64,000 bases of DNA from the NCBI RefSeq assembly GCF_003149085.1, contig NZ_QGDT01000004.1, forward strand, positions 124,001 to 188,000, in the 5' to 3' direction. The DNA comes from Dyadobacter jejuensis (GTDB lineage Bacteria > Bacteroidota > Bacteroidia > Cytophagales > Spirosomataceae). Shown here one piece after another: positions 33,861-44,600 of the stretch; within the stretch, counting starts at the first letter, position 1; each line of letters begins with the position of its first letter. Position numbers and translations under genes: made by a program. The notes beneath the pieces are model-generated. The model saw only the letters and a list, made by a program, of their open reading frames with translations. It searched no databases and had not been told where the DNA came from.

Positions 33861-36551
33861 ATGGCACAAGGTGCGGAAAAAGTAAGACTTCGACTTCAAA
33901 AGGAGAATAGAGGCTGGAAAAAATGGGGACCGTATCTATCGGAACGGCAGTGGGGTACGGTACGTGAGGACTACAGCGGAAATGGTGATGCGTGGAATTT
34001 TATTACGCACGAAATGGCTTATTCCAAAACCTATAGATGGGGGGAAGATGGCATAGCAGGGTTTTCTGATAGCAAGCAGCATATTTGTCTATCCTTCGCT
34101 TTTTGGAATCATAAGGATAAAAATATAAAAGAACGCATCTTTGGACTTACCAATGGGGAGTCTAACCATGGAGAGGATGTGAAGGAGATGTACTATTACC
34201 TAGATAGTACCCCCACACATTCCTATACCAAAATGCTCTACAAATACCCCCAAAATCCCTTTCCCTACGACCAGCTGAGGCAGGAAAATCGTCGTCGTGG
34301 GAAGCAGGACCCGGAGTATGAAATTACCGATACGGGGATTTTTGATAACAACGAATATTTTGATATTCAAATAGAACATGCCAAGGCCGATCAGGAAGAT
34401 ATCCTCATGAAGGTCAGCATTACCAACCGGGGGCCTCAGGATGCGCCTATCACGGTATTGCCCACTGTTATGTTTCGCAATACTTGGTCGTGGGGCTACG
34501 AGGCGTATAATTACAAGCCCATGATGAATGGGATCTCCAATAGGCTCATTGAGCTTACCCACCGGAAACATGGTAAGTTTAACTTATATCTAGAAGATGC
34601 CGACGAGCTTCTCTTTTGTGAGAACGAATCGAATCTTAAAAAACTCTACGGTACTGCCAATACCACCAACTATCCTAAGGACGGTATCAACGACTATGTG
34701 GTGAGTGAGGGGAAGAGCAATACCGTAAATCCTAATAGCATAGGTACCAAGGCAGCGGCCAAATATGCCCGGACTGTAAAAGCGGGAGAAACCATTGTGC
34801 TTCGTCTACGACTGGTCAATCATACCATTGGGGAGCCGTTTGGTGGATTTGAAGACCTGTTTAACAAACGAATTCGGGAAGCCGATGAGTTTTATGATGA
34901 CATTCAGTCGGATGTTACCGACGACGACCTGCGCTCTATTCAGCGACAAGCCTATGCAGGGATGTTGTGGAGTAAGCAATTCTATTATTATAATGTATAT
35001 GAATGGCTAAAGGGCGACCCAGCCCAGCCCAGCCCCAACCAAGGGCGTAAATGGGGGCGTAATTCGGGATGGAAACACCTGTATTCGGCCAATTTGATAT
35101 CTATGCCCGACAAATGGGAGTATCCCTGGTTTGCGGCTTGGGACTTGGCTTTCCACTGTGTGCCTCTGGCAAGGGTAGATGCCGATTTTGCCAAGCGACA
35201 GTTAGAAATATTGCTCAGGGAGTACTATATGCATCCCAATGGGCAGATACCCGCTTACGAATGGAATTTTTCAGATGTGAATCCGCCCGTTCATGGCTGG
35301 GCCACCTGGAAAGTATATGAGATCGACCGGGATCAAAATAATGGAGTAGGGGATATTGAGTTTCTGGAAAAGATATTCCACAAGTTACTACTGAATTTTA
35401 CCTGGTGGGTCAATCAAAAGGACGACACCGGAAACAATATTTTCAGTGGAGGCTTCCTGGGGCTCGATAATATTGGGGTATTTGACCGGTCCACCCCCAT
35501 GCCTTTCGGAGGAAAGCTACAACAAGCCGACGCCACTGGATGGATGGCCATGTACACGCTCAATATGTTGCGTATTTCCGTAGAAATAGCCTTAGTCCAT
35601 CCGGTGTACCAGGATATGGCCTCTAAGTTTTTTGAGCATTTCCTGCATATTGCAGGCGCTATGGAGTCCATTGGAGGTAAAAACTCGTCGATCAGCCTGT
35701 GGGATGAGGAAGATCAGTTCTATTACGATGTAATTCATATTCCTAATGGGCAAAGTATCCTGTTAAAGGTACGGTCGATAGTGGGCTTAATACCTTTATT
35801 TGCCGTAGAATTGCTCGACCCGCAAAACCTAGACAAATTGCCGGTATTCAAACGGAGAGTAGAATGGGTATTGGCCAACCGTCCCGATTTGGCACGCCTT
35901 ATTTCGCGTTGGTTTGAGTCAGGAAAGGGCGAGAATAGGCTGCTGTCGATCCTGAGAGGACACCGGATGAAGATGATCCTTAAACGGATGCTGGATGAGT
36001 CCGAATTCCTTTCGGATTATGGGGTGCGGGCACTGTCTAAGTATCATGAAGAAAACCCATATAAGTTTTATATCAATGGGGAGGTACTCCAGGTAGACTA
36101 TACCCCTGGAGAGGCCCTTACCAATATTATGGGTGGAAACTCCAACTGGAGAGGCCCCATCTGGTTCCCTCTCAATTACTTGATATTTGACTCCTTGATG
36201 AAGTTTCACAAATATTATGGGGAAGACTTTATGATCGAATATCCGACCAATTCGGGAGAATTGAAATCGATCAAAGATGCCGCTATGGGCCTAGCCGACC
36301 GGTTGATTGATATTTTTAAGAAAGATGAAAATGGATACAGGGCCGTATATGGTCATGACGAAAAAATGCAGAAGGATGAGCATTTTAAAGACCATGTACT
36401 TTTCTATGAGTACTTTCATGGAGACAATGGCCGTGGGATAGGGGCAAGCCACCAGACGGGCTGGACAGGCCTTGTCGCTGAGTTGATATTGAAAACTGCG
36501 CAAGAGAGAAACCAGATAGAGGAGAAAGTGGAAACGGAAGTGAGTAAATAA
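33861..36551 (+). CDS. GH63-type glucosidase (MGH1-like)
   Basis: The 896-residue protein starts with RLRLQKENRGWKKWGPYLSERQWGTVREDYS, the conserved opening of the bacterial GH63/mannosyl-oligosaccharide-glucosidase-like family. The central and C-terminal parts show an (alpha/alpha)6-type pattern with MPDKWEYPWFAAWDLAFH, PAYEWNFSDVNPPVHGWA, GLDNIGVFDR and GNSNWRGPIWFPLNY. No signal peptide is seen, so it is likely cytoplasmic. Expected to hydrolyse alpha-glucosidic bonds in small glucosides or glucosylglycerate-like solutes. It precedes a phosphohexomutase by 122 bp, consistent with intracellular glucose handling. Confidence 0.9.
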   Translation: MAQGAEKVRLRLQKENRGWKKWGPYLSERQWGTVREDYSGNGDAWNFITHEMAYSKTYRWGEDGIAGFSDSKQHICLSFAFWNHKDKNIKERIFGLTNGESNHGEDVKEMYYYLDSTPTHSYTKMLYKYPQNPFPYDQLRQENRRRGKQDPEYEITDTGIFDNNEYFDIQIEHAKADQEDILMKVSITNRGPQDAPITVLPTVMFRNTWSWGYEAYNYKPMMNGISNRLIELTHRKHGKFNLYLEDADELLFCENESNLKKLYGTANTTNYPKDGINDYVVSEGKSNTVNPNSIGTKAAAKYARTVKAGETIVLRLRLVNHTIGEPFGGFEDLFNKRIREADEFYDDIQSDVTDDDLRSIQRQAYAGMLWSKQFYYYNVYEWLKGDPAQPSPNQGRKWGRNSGWKHLYSANLISMPDKWEYPWFAAWDLAFHCVPLARVDADFAKRQLEILLREYYMHPNGQIPAYEWNFSDVNPPVHGWATWKVYEIDRDQNNGVGDIEFLEKIFHKLLLNFTWWVNQKDDTGNNIFSGGFLGLDNIGVFDRSTPMPFGGKLQQADATGWMAMYTLNMLRISVEIALVHPVYQDMASKFFEHFLHIAGAMESIGGKNSSISLWDEEDQFYYDVIHIPNGQSILLKVRSIVGLIPLFAVELLDPQNLDKLPVFKRRVEWVLANRPDLARLISRWFESGKGENRLLSILRGHRMKMILKRMLDESEFLSDYGVRALSKYHEENPYKFYINGEVLQVDYTPGEALTNIMGGNSNWRGPIWFPLNYLIFDSLMKFHKYYGEDFMIEYPTNSGELKSIKDAAMGLADRLIDIFKKDENGYRAVYGHDEKMQKDEHFKDHVLFYEYFHGDNGRGIGASHQTGWTGLVAELILKTAQERNQIEEKVETEVSK

Positions 36552-36673
36552 AGAGGCGATTGAAGGCTCTTTTTGGGCCAAACTTCCCAATATGTACCAT
36601 CTTGGCAGGAAATACATAAAAATGAATGAAAGAATAACTGTATCACGACAACTCTTAATATTTTAAACAAGTT

Positions 36674-38437
36674 ATGACTGCAAAATTAGAGCCGAATGTA
36701 TTAGACAAGGTAAACGGTTGGCTAACTGGCGAGTATGATATCGAAACCAAACAGCATATTCAACAGTTGATCGACGACGGCAATGAAACGGAGCTGACGG
36801 ATGCCTTTTATAAGGACTTGGAATTTGGGACGGGTGGGTTACGCGGCTTGATAGGTATCGGCTCTAACCGAATGAACCGTTACACAGTAGGGGCAGCGAC
36901 CCAAGGGTTAGCCAATTATCTGAATACGGCCTTTTCTGGAGAAGAGATAAAAGTAGCCGTGGCTTACGATAGCCGGATCAAATCCGACGAATTTGCTGGT
37001 ATTATAGCAGATATATTCTCGGCCAATGGCATTACCGTCTATCTATTTGAGGCGCTAAGGCCTACCCCAGAGCTCTCTTTTGCCATTCGTTTGCTGGGTT
37101 GTAAGAGTGGGGTAGTGGTAACTGCCTCTCATAATCCAAAGGAATACAATGGCTATAAGGCTTATTGGGACGACGGATCGCAGGTGGTGGCCCCACACGA
37201 CAAAAATGTGATAGCCGAGGTGAGCGCAATAAGTAGCATCGATCAGATAAAATTCGATGGTGATGCCGCAAAAATCATAAAGATTGGCGCCGATGTGGAT
37301 GCCAAATATTTGGAGCATATCCTTTCCTTGTCTATCTCTAAGGAGGCCATTGCACGTCAGAAAGACTTGAAGATCGTATATACTCCCCTGCATGGAACAG
37401 GGGTGACTTTGGTGCCAGCCCTGCTGGAAAAAATGGGCTTCGAGTCGGTAACGATGATAGAGGAGCAAGCCGAACCGGCTGGAAACGGTCTCTTTCCAAC
37501 AGTAGTATATCCTAATCCCGAAGAGAGTGAGGCCATGTCTATGGCTATGAATAAAGCCAAGGAGCTAGATGCCGACCTGGTGTTGGGGACCGATCCCGAC
37601 GCCGACCGAGTAGGGATAGGTGCTAAAAATCACCATGGCGAGATTCAGCTGCTGAATGGTAATCAAACCGCTAGCGTTTTGATATACTATTTGCTCAATG
37701 CATGGAAAGACGCTGGGAAACTGACAGGAAGCCAATTTGTATGTAAGACCATCGTAACGTCTGACCTGATCGACAAGATGGCCGAAGCTTATGATGTGAA
37801 ATGTTATAACACCCTGACCGGCTTTAAATATATAGCACAGGTTATTCGTGAAAAAGAAGGCCAAGAGCAATTTATAGGTGGGGGAGAAGAGAGTTATGGC
37901 TACTTGATAGGCGATGCCGTACGCGATAAGGATGCCATTGCTTCTTGCGGGATGATAGCCGAACTGACCGCCTATGCCAAAGATAGCGGACTGAGCTTGT
38001 TTGATATGCTCATGGAAATCTACAAGAAATTTGGCTTCTACTATGAAGGACTTATTTCCTTGACCAAAAAGGGTAAGGCCGGAGCCGATGAGATTCAGCA
38101 AATGATGGCCAACTTCCGTGCTAATCCTCCTAAAACTTTGGCTGGTTCACCGGTGATTCGTATGGACGATTATAAGGCCCTAACGACCACGGATTTCGTG
38201 ACTGGAAAAATCACCAGTATTCCTTCTGGAGAAATGGGGATTGAATCGTCCAACGTACTTCAGTTCTTTACCGAGGACGGTACCAAGTTTACTTGTCGCC
38301 CATCGGGTACTGAGCCTAAGATTAAGTTTTACGTAGGGGTTCGCGCCGAATTACTCCGCAATGAGGATTTCGATTCGGTATATGCTAGCCTTAAAGAGAA
38401 GGTGGTGGCCATTGGCGATGAGCTAGGTTTGAAATAG
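36674..38437 (+). CDS. Phosphoglucomutase/phosphomannomutase
   Basis: The 587-residue alpha-D-phosphohexomutase has the catalytic serine loop VVTASHNPKEYNGYK (~143-157), the magnesium loop GTDPDADRVGIG (~300-311), sugar-specificity loop IGGGEESYGYL (~393-403) and phosphate-binding CRPSGTEPKIKFY near the C-terminus. It interconverts hexose 1- and 6-phosphates; PGM2-type length. It follows the GH63 glucosidase and has its own terminator, so the two may be co-transcribed. Confidence 0.95.
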   Translation: MTAKLEPNVLDKVNGWLTGEYDIETKQHIQQLIDDGNETELTDAFYKDLEFGTGGLRGLIGIGSNRMNRYTVGAATQGLANYLNTAFSGEEIKVAVAYDSRIKSDEFAGIIADIFSANGITVYLFEALRPTPELSFAIRLLGCKSGVVVTASHNPKEYNGYKAYWDDGSQVVAPHDKNVIAEVSAISSIDQIKFDGDAAKIIKIGADVDAKYLEHILSLSISKEAIARQKDLKIVYTPLHGTGVTLVPALLEKMGFESVTMIEEQAEPAGNGLFPTVVYPNPEESEAMSMAMNKAKELDADLVLGTDPDADRVGIGAKNHHGEIQLLNGNQTASVLIYYLLNAWKDAGKLTGSQFVCKTIVTSDLIDKMAEAYDVKCYNTLTGFKYIAQVIREKEGQEQFIGGGEESYGYLIGDAVRDKDAIASCGMIAELTAYAKDSGLSLFDMLMEIYKKFGFYYEGLISLTKKGKAGADEIQQMMANFRANPPKTLAGSPVIRMDDYKALTTTDFVTGKITSIPSGEMGIESSNVLQFFTEDGTKFTCRPSGTEPKIKFYVGVRAELLRNEDFDSVYASLKEKVVAIGDELGLK

Positions 38438-38464
38438 TCACACCCATCATTTCGATAAGACATG

Positions 38465-38497
38465 GAGGCTTTCCGCGATGGAAAGCCTCTTTCTTTT
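38465..38497 (+). terminator. Intrinsic terminator after the phosphohexomutase
   Basis: GAGGCTTTCC (38465-38474), five-base loop, GGAAAGCCTC (38480-38489), then T-rich tract. Confidence 0.88.
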
Positions 38498-38607
38498 AGG
38501 GTTTGGCGGGGGAAGATCGCCTCATTGATAGGAAGTTTTGCTGGTGATTGCGAATCATGATTTATCTTTGTGGACTTTAACCCTAAGTCCAATTGGTATT
38601 TTCTTCC

Positions 38608-39741
38608 ATGATGCATACTCATTTATCTGAAGCCCGGCTTACCTTGCTGGTGCTTTTTTTTCTTTTTTTTCAAGTACCTATTTCCCAAGCTCAAAGTCCC
38701 ACAGTGACTTTGGTTGGGAAGGTGACGGATCAAAAAACAGGCCAAGCTTTACCCTTTGCCAACGTATTTATAAACAACTCCTCTATAGGAACTACCACCG
38801 ACGAGCACGGTGCCTATAAATTGGTCAATTTGCCAATAGGGAGTATGGAGGTGGCCGTTTCCTTTTTGGGATACACGACCATCAAGCAAACCCTTCGTTA
38901 TGAGACAGGCGGGGTAAAAACCGTCCCCTTTCAGATGCGGGAGGGAATGGAGCTAGAAGGCGTAACGATATACTCCAAGAGGAGTAAAAAGCGAGAACGC
39001 TACTTAAAAATAATAGCCAAGGAACTTCTTGGCCAAGGGCGATTTAGCAAACAATGCAGGTTGGTCAATCCGGAGGTACTCCGAATCAGAATGGAGGATA
39101 ATGGCCATCTTACTGCACAAACAAGGAGCCCTTTAATCATCGAAAACTTGGCCCTGGGATATATCATTCACCAAGATCTCGACGATTTTGACTTTTATGA
39201 AGGCCGAGTCTATTATGGTGGAAGCACCCGTTTTGAGCTCCTAGATCCCAAGACCGATCAACAGAAAGCCGAATGGAGAGCCAATCAAAAGGAAGCGTAT
39301 AAAGGATCTTTAAAGCAGGTATTGACCGCCATGGTGGCCGATAGCCTCTCAGAATATGGATTTCGGGTCTTTCAAGAGATCCCCGAATCGCTCAGGATGT
39401 TTAGTGAAGTGCGGTATGTAAATGGCCAGAATCCCTTACGCAATCACCTCAATAATCGTATTCTGGAAGTACGAGGAGCCCAACTCATCCAGCCTGGCGA
39501 GCTGCCAACTGAGAGGCTGGTAGTGTCGCAGACTAAGCTGGAGATCTTCGATATGAATAAAAAGGGGAGGTCGCCTTATACCGATATTTCTCGGGCCTAT
39601 ACACAGATTACCCTGCCCAATGGTTATTTTATTATAACCCCCGAGGGCTGGGTAGTGATGCCCATGGGTTTCGAAATCGCCGGCGATCTGGGAAGCGACC
39701 GTTTTTCAAATCTACTTCCCGCCGATTGGAAACGAGATTAG
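38608..39741 (+). CDS. Carboxypeptidase-regulatory-like domain protein, exported
   Basis: A signal peptide (LTLLVLFFLFFQVPISQAQ) is followed by a CarboxypepD_reg-like Ig domain (VGKVTDQKTGQALPFANVFI; GTTTDEHGAYKLVNLPIGS; FLGYTTI), as found at the start of TonB receptors, but no barrel follows. The remaining ~250 residues are a family I know only as uncharacterised Bacteroidota outer-surface proteins. ATG at 38608 (or 38611) is preferred over TTG at 38593. A TATCTTTG -7 box (38563-38570) and TTTTG (38536-38540) form a convincing promoter. Confidence 0.82.
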   Translation: MMHTHLSEARLTLLVLFFLFFQVPISQAQSPTVTLVGKVTDQKTGQALPFANVFINNSSIGTTTDEHGAYKLVNLPIGSMEVAVSFLGYTTIKQTLRYETGGVKTVPFQMREGMELEGVTIYSKRSKKRERYLKIIAKELLGQGRFSKQCRLVNPEVLRIRMEDNGHLTAQTRSPLIIENLALGYIIHQDLDDFDFYEGRVYYGGSTRFELLDPKTDQQKAEWRANQKEAYKGSLKQVLTAMVADSLSEYGFRVFQEIPESLRMFSEVRYVNGQNPLRNHLNNRILEVRGAQLIQPGELPTERLVVSQTKLEIFDMNKKGRSPYTDISRAYTQITLPNGYFIITPEGWVVMPMGFEIAGDLGSDRFSNLLPADWKRD

Positions 39742-39774
39742 GGCTTAAAGCAGCGCTGAAGCATTCTTGATCAT

Positions 39775-39812
39775 AAAAAAGAGGCCGTCCCCTTACGAGA
39801 CGGCCTCTTTTT
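39775..39812. terminator. Bidirectional intrinsic terminator
   Basis: GAGGCCGTC (39781-39789) pairs with GACGGCCTC (39799-39807), flanked by A6 on the left and T5 on the right, so it can end transcription of the converging genes from both sides. Confidence 0.92.
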
Positions 39813-39832
39813 ATAGAAACGTTGGGGTTAGC

Positions 39833-41611
39833 TTATTGGTACCCTGGATTTTGTTTTAAAGAAGAAACTCCACCTTTAGTGCTCAAGTCGATCTGACGCT
39901 GTGGGATGGGGAAGTACTCAGAAACACCCTTAATAAAGTTACCGCCTTGCACGTCGGGAGTAACACTACTTTCGAAAGAAATGTAGTTGTTAAGCACCTG
40001 GTCGGCGATACCCCATCGGGAAAGGTCGAAGAAGCGGTGGCCTTCCATGGCTAATTCGAGTTTACGCTCGAAATAGATGGCTTTGAGGGCTGCTTCTTTA
40101 CCTTTGGCTAGAAAGTCTCCCGCTGGATATTGAGAGATTTTATAGTTGGCAGCAGGCGTATCTGTAAAGCCTGCCATAGGAGCAGCAGGGTCTTTATAGG
40201 TGTGCACCTGGCTAGCGGGTTGTGCCGCTCTAGCCCTTACTAAGTTAACATACTCTTGAGCCTTGTCCAGGCTTCCAGCTTGCGCTTCGGCTTCGGCAGC
40301 CATCAACAGCACATCGGCATAGCGAATAACCAGAACATTGATAGCCGTTCCAGGAGCCCAGGAATGCTGGTCCGAATACAAGTCCTGAGTAGCCTGCCAA
40401 TAAATATTTTTCTTAGGCGAATAAGGTCCGGCATAGGCTTGGTCACGAATCCAGGTACGGCCAGGGTGATTGCCCCAGTCTAGATAAGGAATACCACGGC
40501 GGCCTACCGTCCAGTCGATACGGGGATCTAATGGAGTGGTTTTGTCGGGGGTAAAGGCGGTTTCCGAATCGATTCCCATATCATTTTTTAGGGTCTTGCT
40601 GTTGTAGCTATCTACGAGAGGCAAGCCGTCAGCAGAAGTCTGGAATGAATTGGCCAGGTCGGTGCTAGGCTGGAAGAATCCACAGCAACGGAAAGGTGAA
40701 TTATATGGGAAGTTAAGCATTCCACCCTCGTTGGCATGGGCAATGGTACCAGTCACATCGTTGGCCGTCATCTGGATGGCAAAAACCGATTCTTGCATGT
40801 TTTTCTTAGCAGCATCGAAGTTCTCCTGGAATGCGGGCATCAAGCCATATTTAAGGCCGTTACTGGTTACCCCTTGCGAAATCACTTGGTCAAACATGGT
40901 TTTGGCCTCGGCAAATTTGTCTTGATAGAGGTAGGTCTTACCCAGATATGCCGCAGCAGCCCATTTGTTTGCCCGTCCTACTTCCGACTGTACGGCCGGA
41001 AGGTTGTCGAAGGCATATTGGAAGTCGGCTTCAATATTAGGCCAGATATCACTATCGTTGGCTACAGCAGCAGGATCCTCGGTATTTTCGTCTACCCAAG
41101 GTACCATATTGAACATCTTCTTGAGCTCGAAGTAATAATGAGCGCGTAAGAAGCGTGCCTCTGCCTGGAAGTCGGTGATTTCGGCTTCAGTTATATTTCC
41201 AGTAATGGTAGGTGCCAAACGTAGGACGGTGTTAGTCCTGTTGATTCCCTCATATACCGCTTTCCATTTGCTATTGAAGAATCCGTTGCTAGGACCCGAC
41301 GAATAAAGCATGATGGAGTTGATACCGGGTTGGTCAGAGCCTTGGCTTCCCTTTTTGGCATCTCCCCCGGCTATGCTACCGTAGATCCAGTTGTCGGGAG
41401 CGGCGTCCCAAGCACTAGCGGCACCTACGCCGTTGCCATCTAAGGCAGCGTATGCCCCGATTAATACGTTCTCAACTCCAGCCTTGGTATTGAGCTGGGC
41501 ATCACTTAAGGCGCCAAGAGCCGGTTGTTCCAAAAAACTATCTTTGCAAGCGTTGCTTCCAATGGTGAGTGCAACAGCCAAGGCTATTTTTGAAATATTT
41601 GGTATTTTCAT
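39833..41611 (-). CDS. SusD/RagB-family outer-membrane lipoprotein
   Basis: The 592-residue protein has a lipoprotein signal (ALAVALTIGSNACKDSF, lipobox Cys ~22) and a SusD fold with TPR-like helices: ARFLRAHYYFELKKMF (residues ~130-146), NVLVIRYADVLLMAAEAEAQ and the C-terminal FERKLELAMEGHRFFDLSRWG and FPIPQRQIDLS. SusD proteins lid the SusC channel and bind the ligand, usually a glycan. No carbohydrate enzyme is linked here, so the ligand class is open. It lies 28 bp downstream of susC in one operon. Confidence 0.95.
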   Translation of the reverse strand: MKIPNISKIALAVALTIGSNACKDSFLEQPALGALSDAQLNTKAGVENVLIGAYAALDGNGVGAASAWDAAPDNWIYGSIAGGDAKKGSQGSDQPGINSIMLYSSGPSNGFFNSKWKAVYEGINRTNTVLRLAPTITGNITEAEITDFQAEARFLRAHYYFELKKMFNMVPWVDENTEDPAAVANDSDIWPNIEADFQYAFDNLPAVQSEVGRANKWAAAAYLGKTYLYQDKFAEAKTMFDQVISQGVTSNGLKYGLMPAFQENFDAAKKNMQESVFAIQMTANDVTGTIAHANEGGMLNFPYNSPFRCCGFFQPSTDLANSFQTSADGLPLVDSYNSKTLKNDMGIDSETAFTPDKTTPLDPRIDWTVGRRGIPYLDWGNHPGRTWIRDQAYAGPYSPKKNIYWQATQDLYSDQHSWAPGTAINVLVIRYADVLLMAAEAEAQAGSLDKAQEYVNLVRARAAQPASQVHTYKDPAAPMAGFTDTPAANYKISQYPAGDFLAKGKEAALKAIYFERKLELAMEGHRFFDLSRWGIADQVLNNYISFESSVTPDVQGGNFIKGVSEYFPIPQRQIDLSTKGGVSSLKQNPGYQ

Positions 41612-41639
41612 GTTGTTTCTTTTTTAAGGTTCAGAGGAT

Positions 41640-44600
41640 TTAGAACGACAGATTTAAACCAATCAAGAATTGACGGGTATTTGGATAAACCCCTTCATCC
41701 AGTCCAAATGCGGTAGAACCATCTACTTGGCTTTGTCCTACTTCAGGGTCTGGACCTGAGTATTTGGTGATGGTAAATAAGTTAGCCGTCTGAATATAGA
41801 TTCGTGCCCTCTCAATTTTAAATTTGGTTAAAAGCTCCTTAGGTAAGGTGTAGCCTAGTTGTGCATTCTTGGCACGTAGGTAGTTCCCTTTTTCTACATA
41901 GTACGAGTTAGGTACGTTGGTAGTACTGAACGATCCTGTATTCTCTTGAATAGGGGCCGTAGCATTCATATGATCGGGAGTCCAGGAGTCGTATAAGGCG
42001 GTGTTGCTTTTGGCACCTTGGAAGTTGCTGTAGAAGTCGTGCCACCATTTAAGGTTATTCCAGATGTCGTTTCCAGCCACTCCATAGAAGAATATTCCAA
42101 AGTCAAAGTTTTTGTAATTGGCGCCAAGGTTTAGACCGTAGCTCATTTTTGGACTTGGATTTCCTAGATAGGTACGGTCATCAGAAGTGATTTGTCCATC
42201 GCCATTGATGTCCTCATAACGGAAACGTCCCACTTTAACCTCACTCTGGTATACCGCATTGGTATTGCCAGTTGCAGACTGAGCCGATGCGTTAGCGGCG
42301 TCAATTTCCTCCTGGCTGTTCCAGAATCCATCTATTTTATATCCGAAAAACTGGCCAATAGAATGTCCTACACCGTTTCTTACGATACTACTTCCGTTAA
42401 AACGGCGAGACTCCTGATCGAAGTAATCGACGCCATCGGTGATCTTAACGATCTTGTTATTATAAGTCGTTAAGGTAACGGTGGCGTTTAACTTAAAGTC
42501 GTTGGTCACCTTCTTTTCACCAAAGATAGAAAGGTCTATACCGTTGTTTTTCATTTTACCGATGTTGACGGCTGGGGCAGTACCTTGGCCAATCGTACCG
42601 GCCAATTCTGGTGAGAACAACAGATCCTGAATGTTCTTTTGGTAATAGTCAATGCTCAAATCGATGGCACCATTGAACAATTGGGCGTCGATACCGATGT
42701 TAGAGTTGATATTACGTTCCCATTTGGCTTGTGGGTTCCCTACACTGGTACGCTGAAAACCTTGGACCAAAGTGTTACCCGAACCCGTAATGTCATAGAA
42801 CGAGTACTGGCGATTTTGTCCGTAAGTGGTAAAGGCATTGGCAGTCGAAATATTGAACTGGTTACCCATGATACCGTATCCACCTCTAAGCTTTAATTCT
42901 GACAACCAATTCAGTGGTTTCATGAAGTTCTCTTCGGAGATTCTCCATCCCGCACTCACGGCAGGGAAAAGACCATACTGTGATTCGAACTTAGAGGAAC
43001 CATCGCGACGAGCGGTAACGCTAAACAAATAACGGTCCTTTAAAGTGTAGTCGATACGACCAATATAGGAGAACAAGGCCTCTGCAAAGCGACTGCTGTA
43101 GTTGGTTGGCGTAGAGGCACCAGTAGATAGATTGACGTAGTTGGGGTCAAAAGAGAAATATCCTTGAGTGGTCCCACCCACTTCCCGGCCTGTAGAACGG
43201 TAAGCTTCCGTACCTACCAATACTTTCAGGTTATGGACGTTATTGAAATTCTTTTCGTAAGAAAGGGTGTTGCTCCAGGTCCAGTTATAGCCCGAAGACG
43301 CACTTTCTGAATAAGAATTGGTGGTGTTATTTTCTGAGTTCTCCCATTCAGGGTAAGTGAATGAATGGCTGTTGCTGGAGTAAATAGTTCCTCCGAAGCT
43401 GGTACGGGCCACCAAATTTTTGGCTATGTCTATCTCTGCATACATATTACCCAAGAGCAAGTTGCTCAGGCTTTTGTTATTACGCATCCGATCCTGGATA
43501 GCTACTGGGTTTTTGGCATTTCCAAGGCCACTTCCGTAAGAACCAGCATAGTTTCCGTTAATATCGTATACCGGAATGATGGGTTGCATTCTAAAGGCCA
43601 TACCAATACCGCCACCTTCTTCTAAAATGCCCGCTTTGGGGTTGTCTACTAGAGAAAATGCGATATTTTCACCGATTCGAATGCGTTTACTTACATTGTA
43701 CTGGCTGTTAGCCCTTAAAGTATACCGTTTTAAATAGGTATTTTTAAGGTTTCCTTGTTGGTTGAAATGGTTGAAGGAGAATAGATAGTTACCCTGATCC
43801 CCTCCACCACTTACCGAAAGGTTATGGCTTTGGATGGGCGCATTGCTAAATATCTCGTGAAACCAATCTGTTCCTTGCTTGTTGGCCTTTACAATTCTGT
43901 TAAAAGAATCTAGGTCTCCTTGGTCGGTATAGTTGGGGTTTACGTAGTAATTGCTTAAATCCACTTCCGACTCACTTTTGCCACTCGGCACGATATAATC
44001 GGGAAGGGTAGGGTTGGGGCCCGATCCGTATTGATCGTCTTTGAAAGTAGGGTCATTAAGGTTGGTTCCAGAGTTGGCCAAAGCTTTGAATTGAAGTTCC
44101 GCCATTCCTTGTGGCGACAATATATCATATACATTGCCTTTACGTACCGTTTGAACGCCATAGTACATGTCGTAGTTGACGGTCACTTTTCCCTTACCTC
44201 TTTTGGTCGTGATGATCACCACCCCATTAGAAGCCCTCGAACCATAGATGGAAGCCGAGCCGGCATCTTTTAGAACCTGCATCGTCTCCACGTCGTTGGG
44301 GTTTAGGTTGTTGATATCCTGGGTAGGAACACCATCTACAACGAAAAGAGGGGTGTTGTTACCAAAGGAGTTAATACCTCTAATCCGAATCTGTGGCGCT
44401 TGTCCGGGCTGTCCAGAGCTAAGTACCGTAACCCCCGAAGCCCGACCTTGCAACTGGTTGGAAAGGTTAGAATTGGGGTTTTGAGTAAGTTCTCCCACTT
44501 TAACTACCGATACTGCTCCAGTCATATCCTGCTTTTTGGCCGTACCATATCCCACTACCACTACCTCACTAAGTAGTTTTTGATCTTGTGTCAGGGTTAC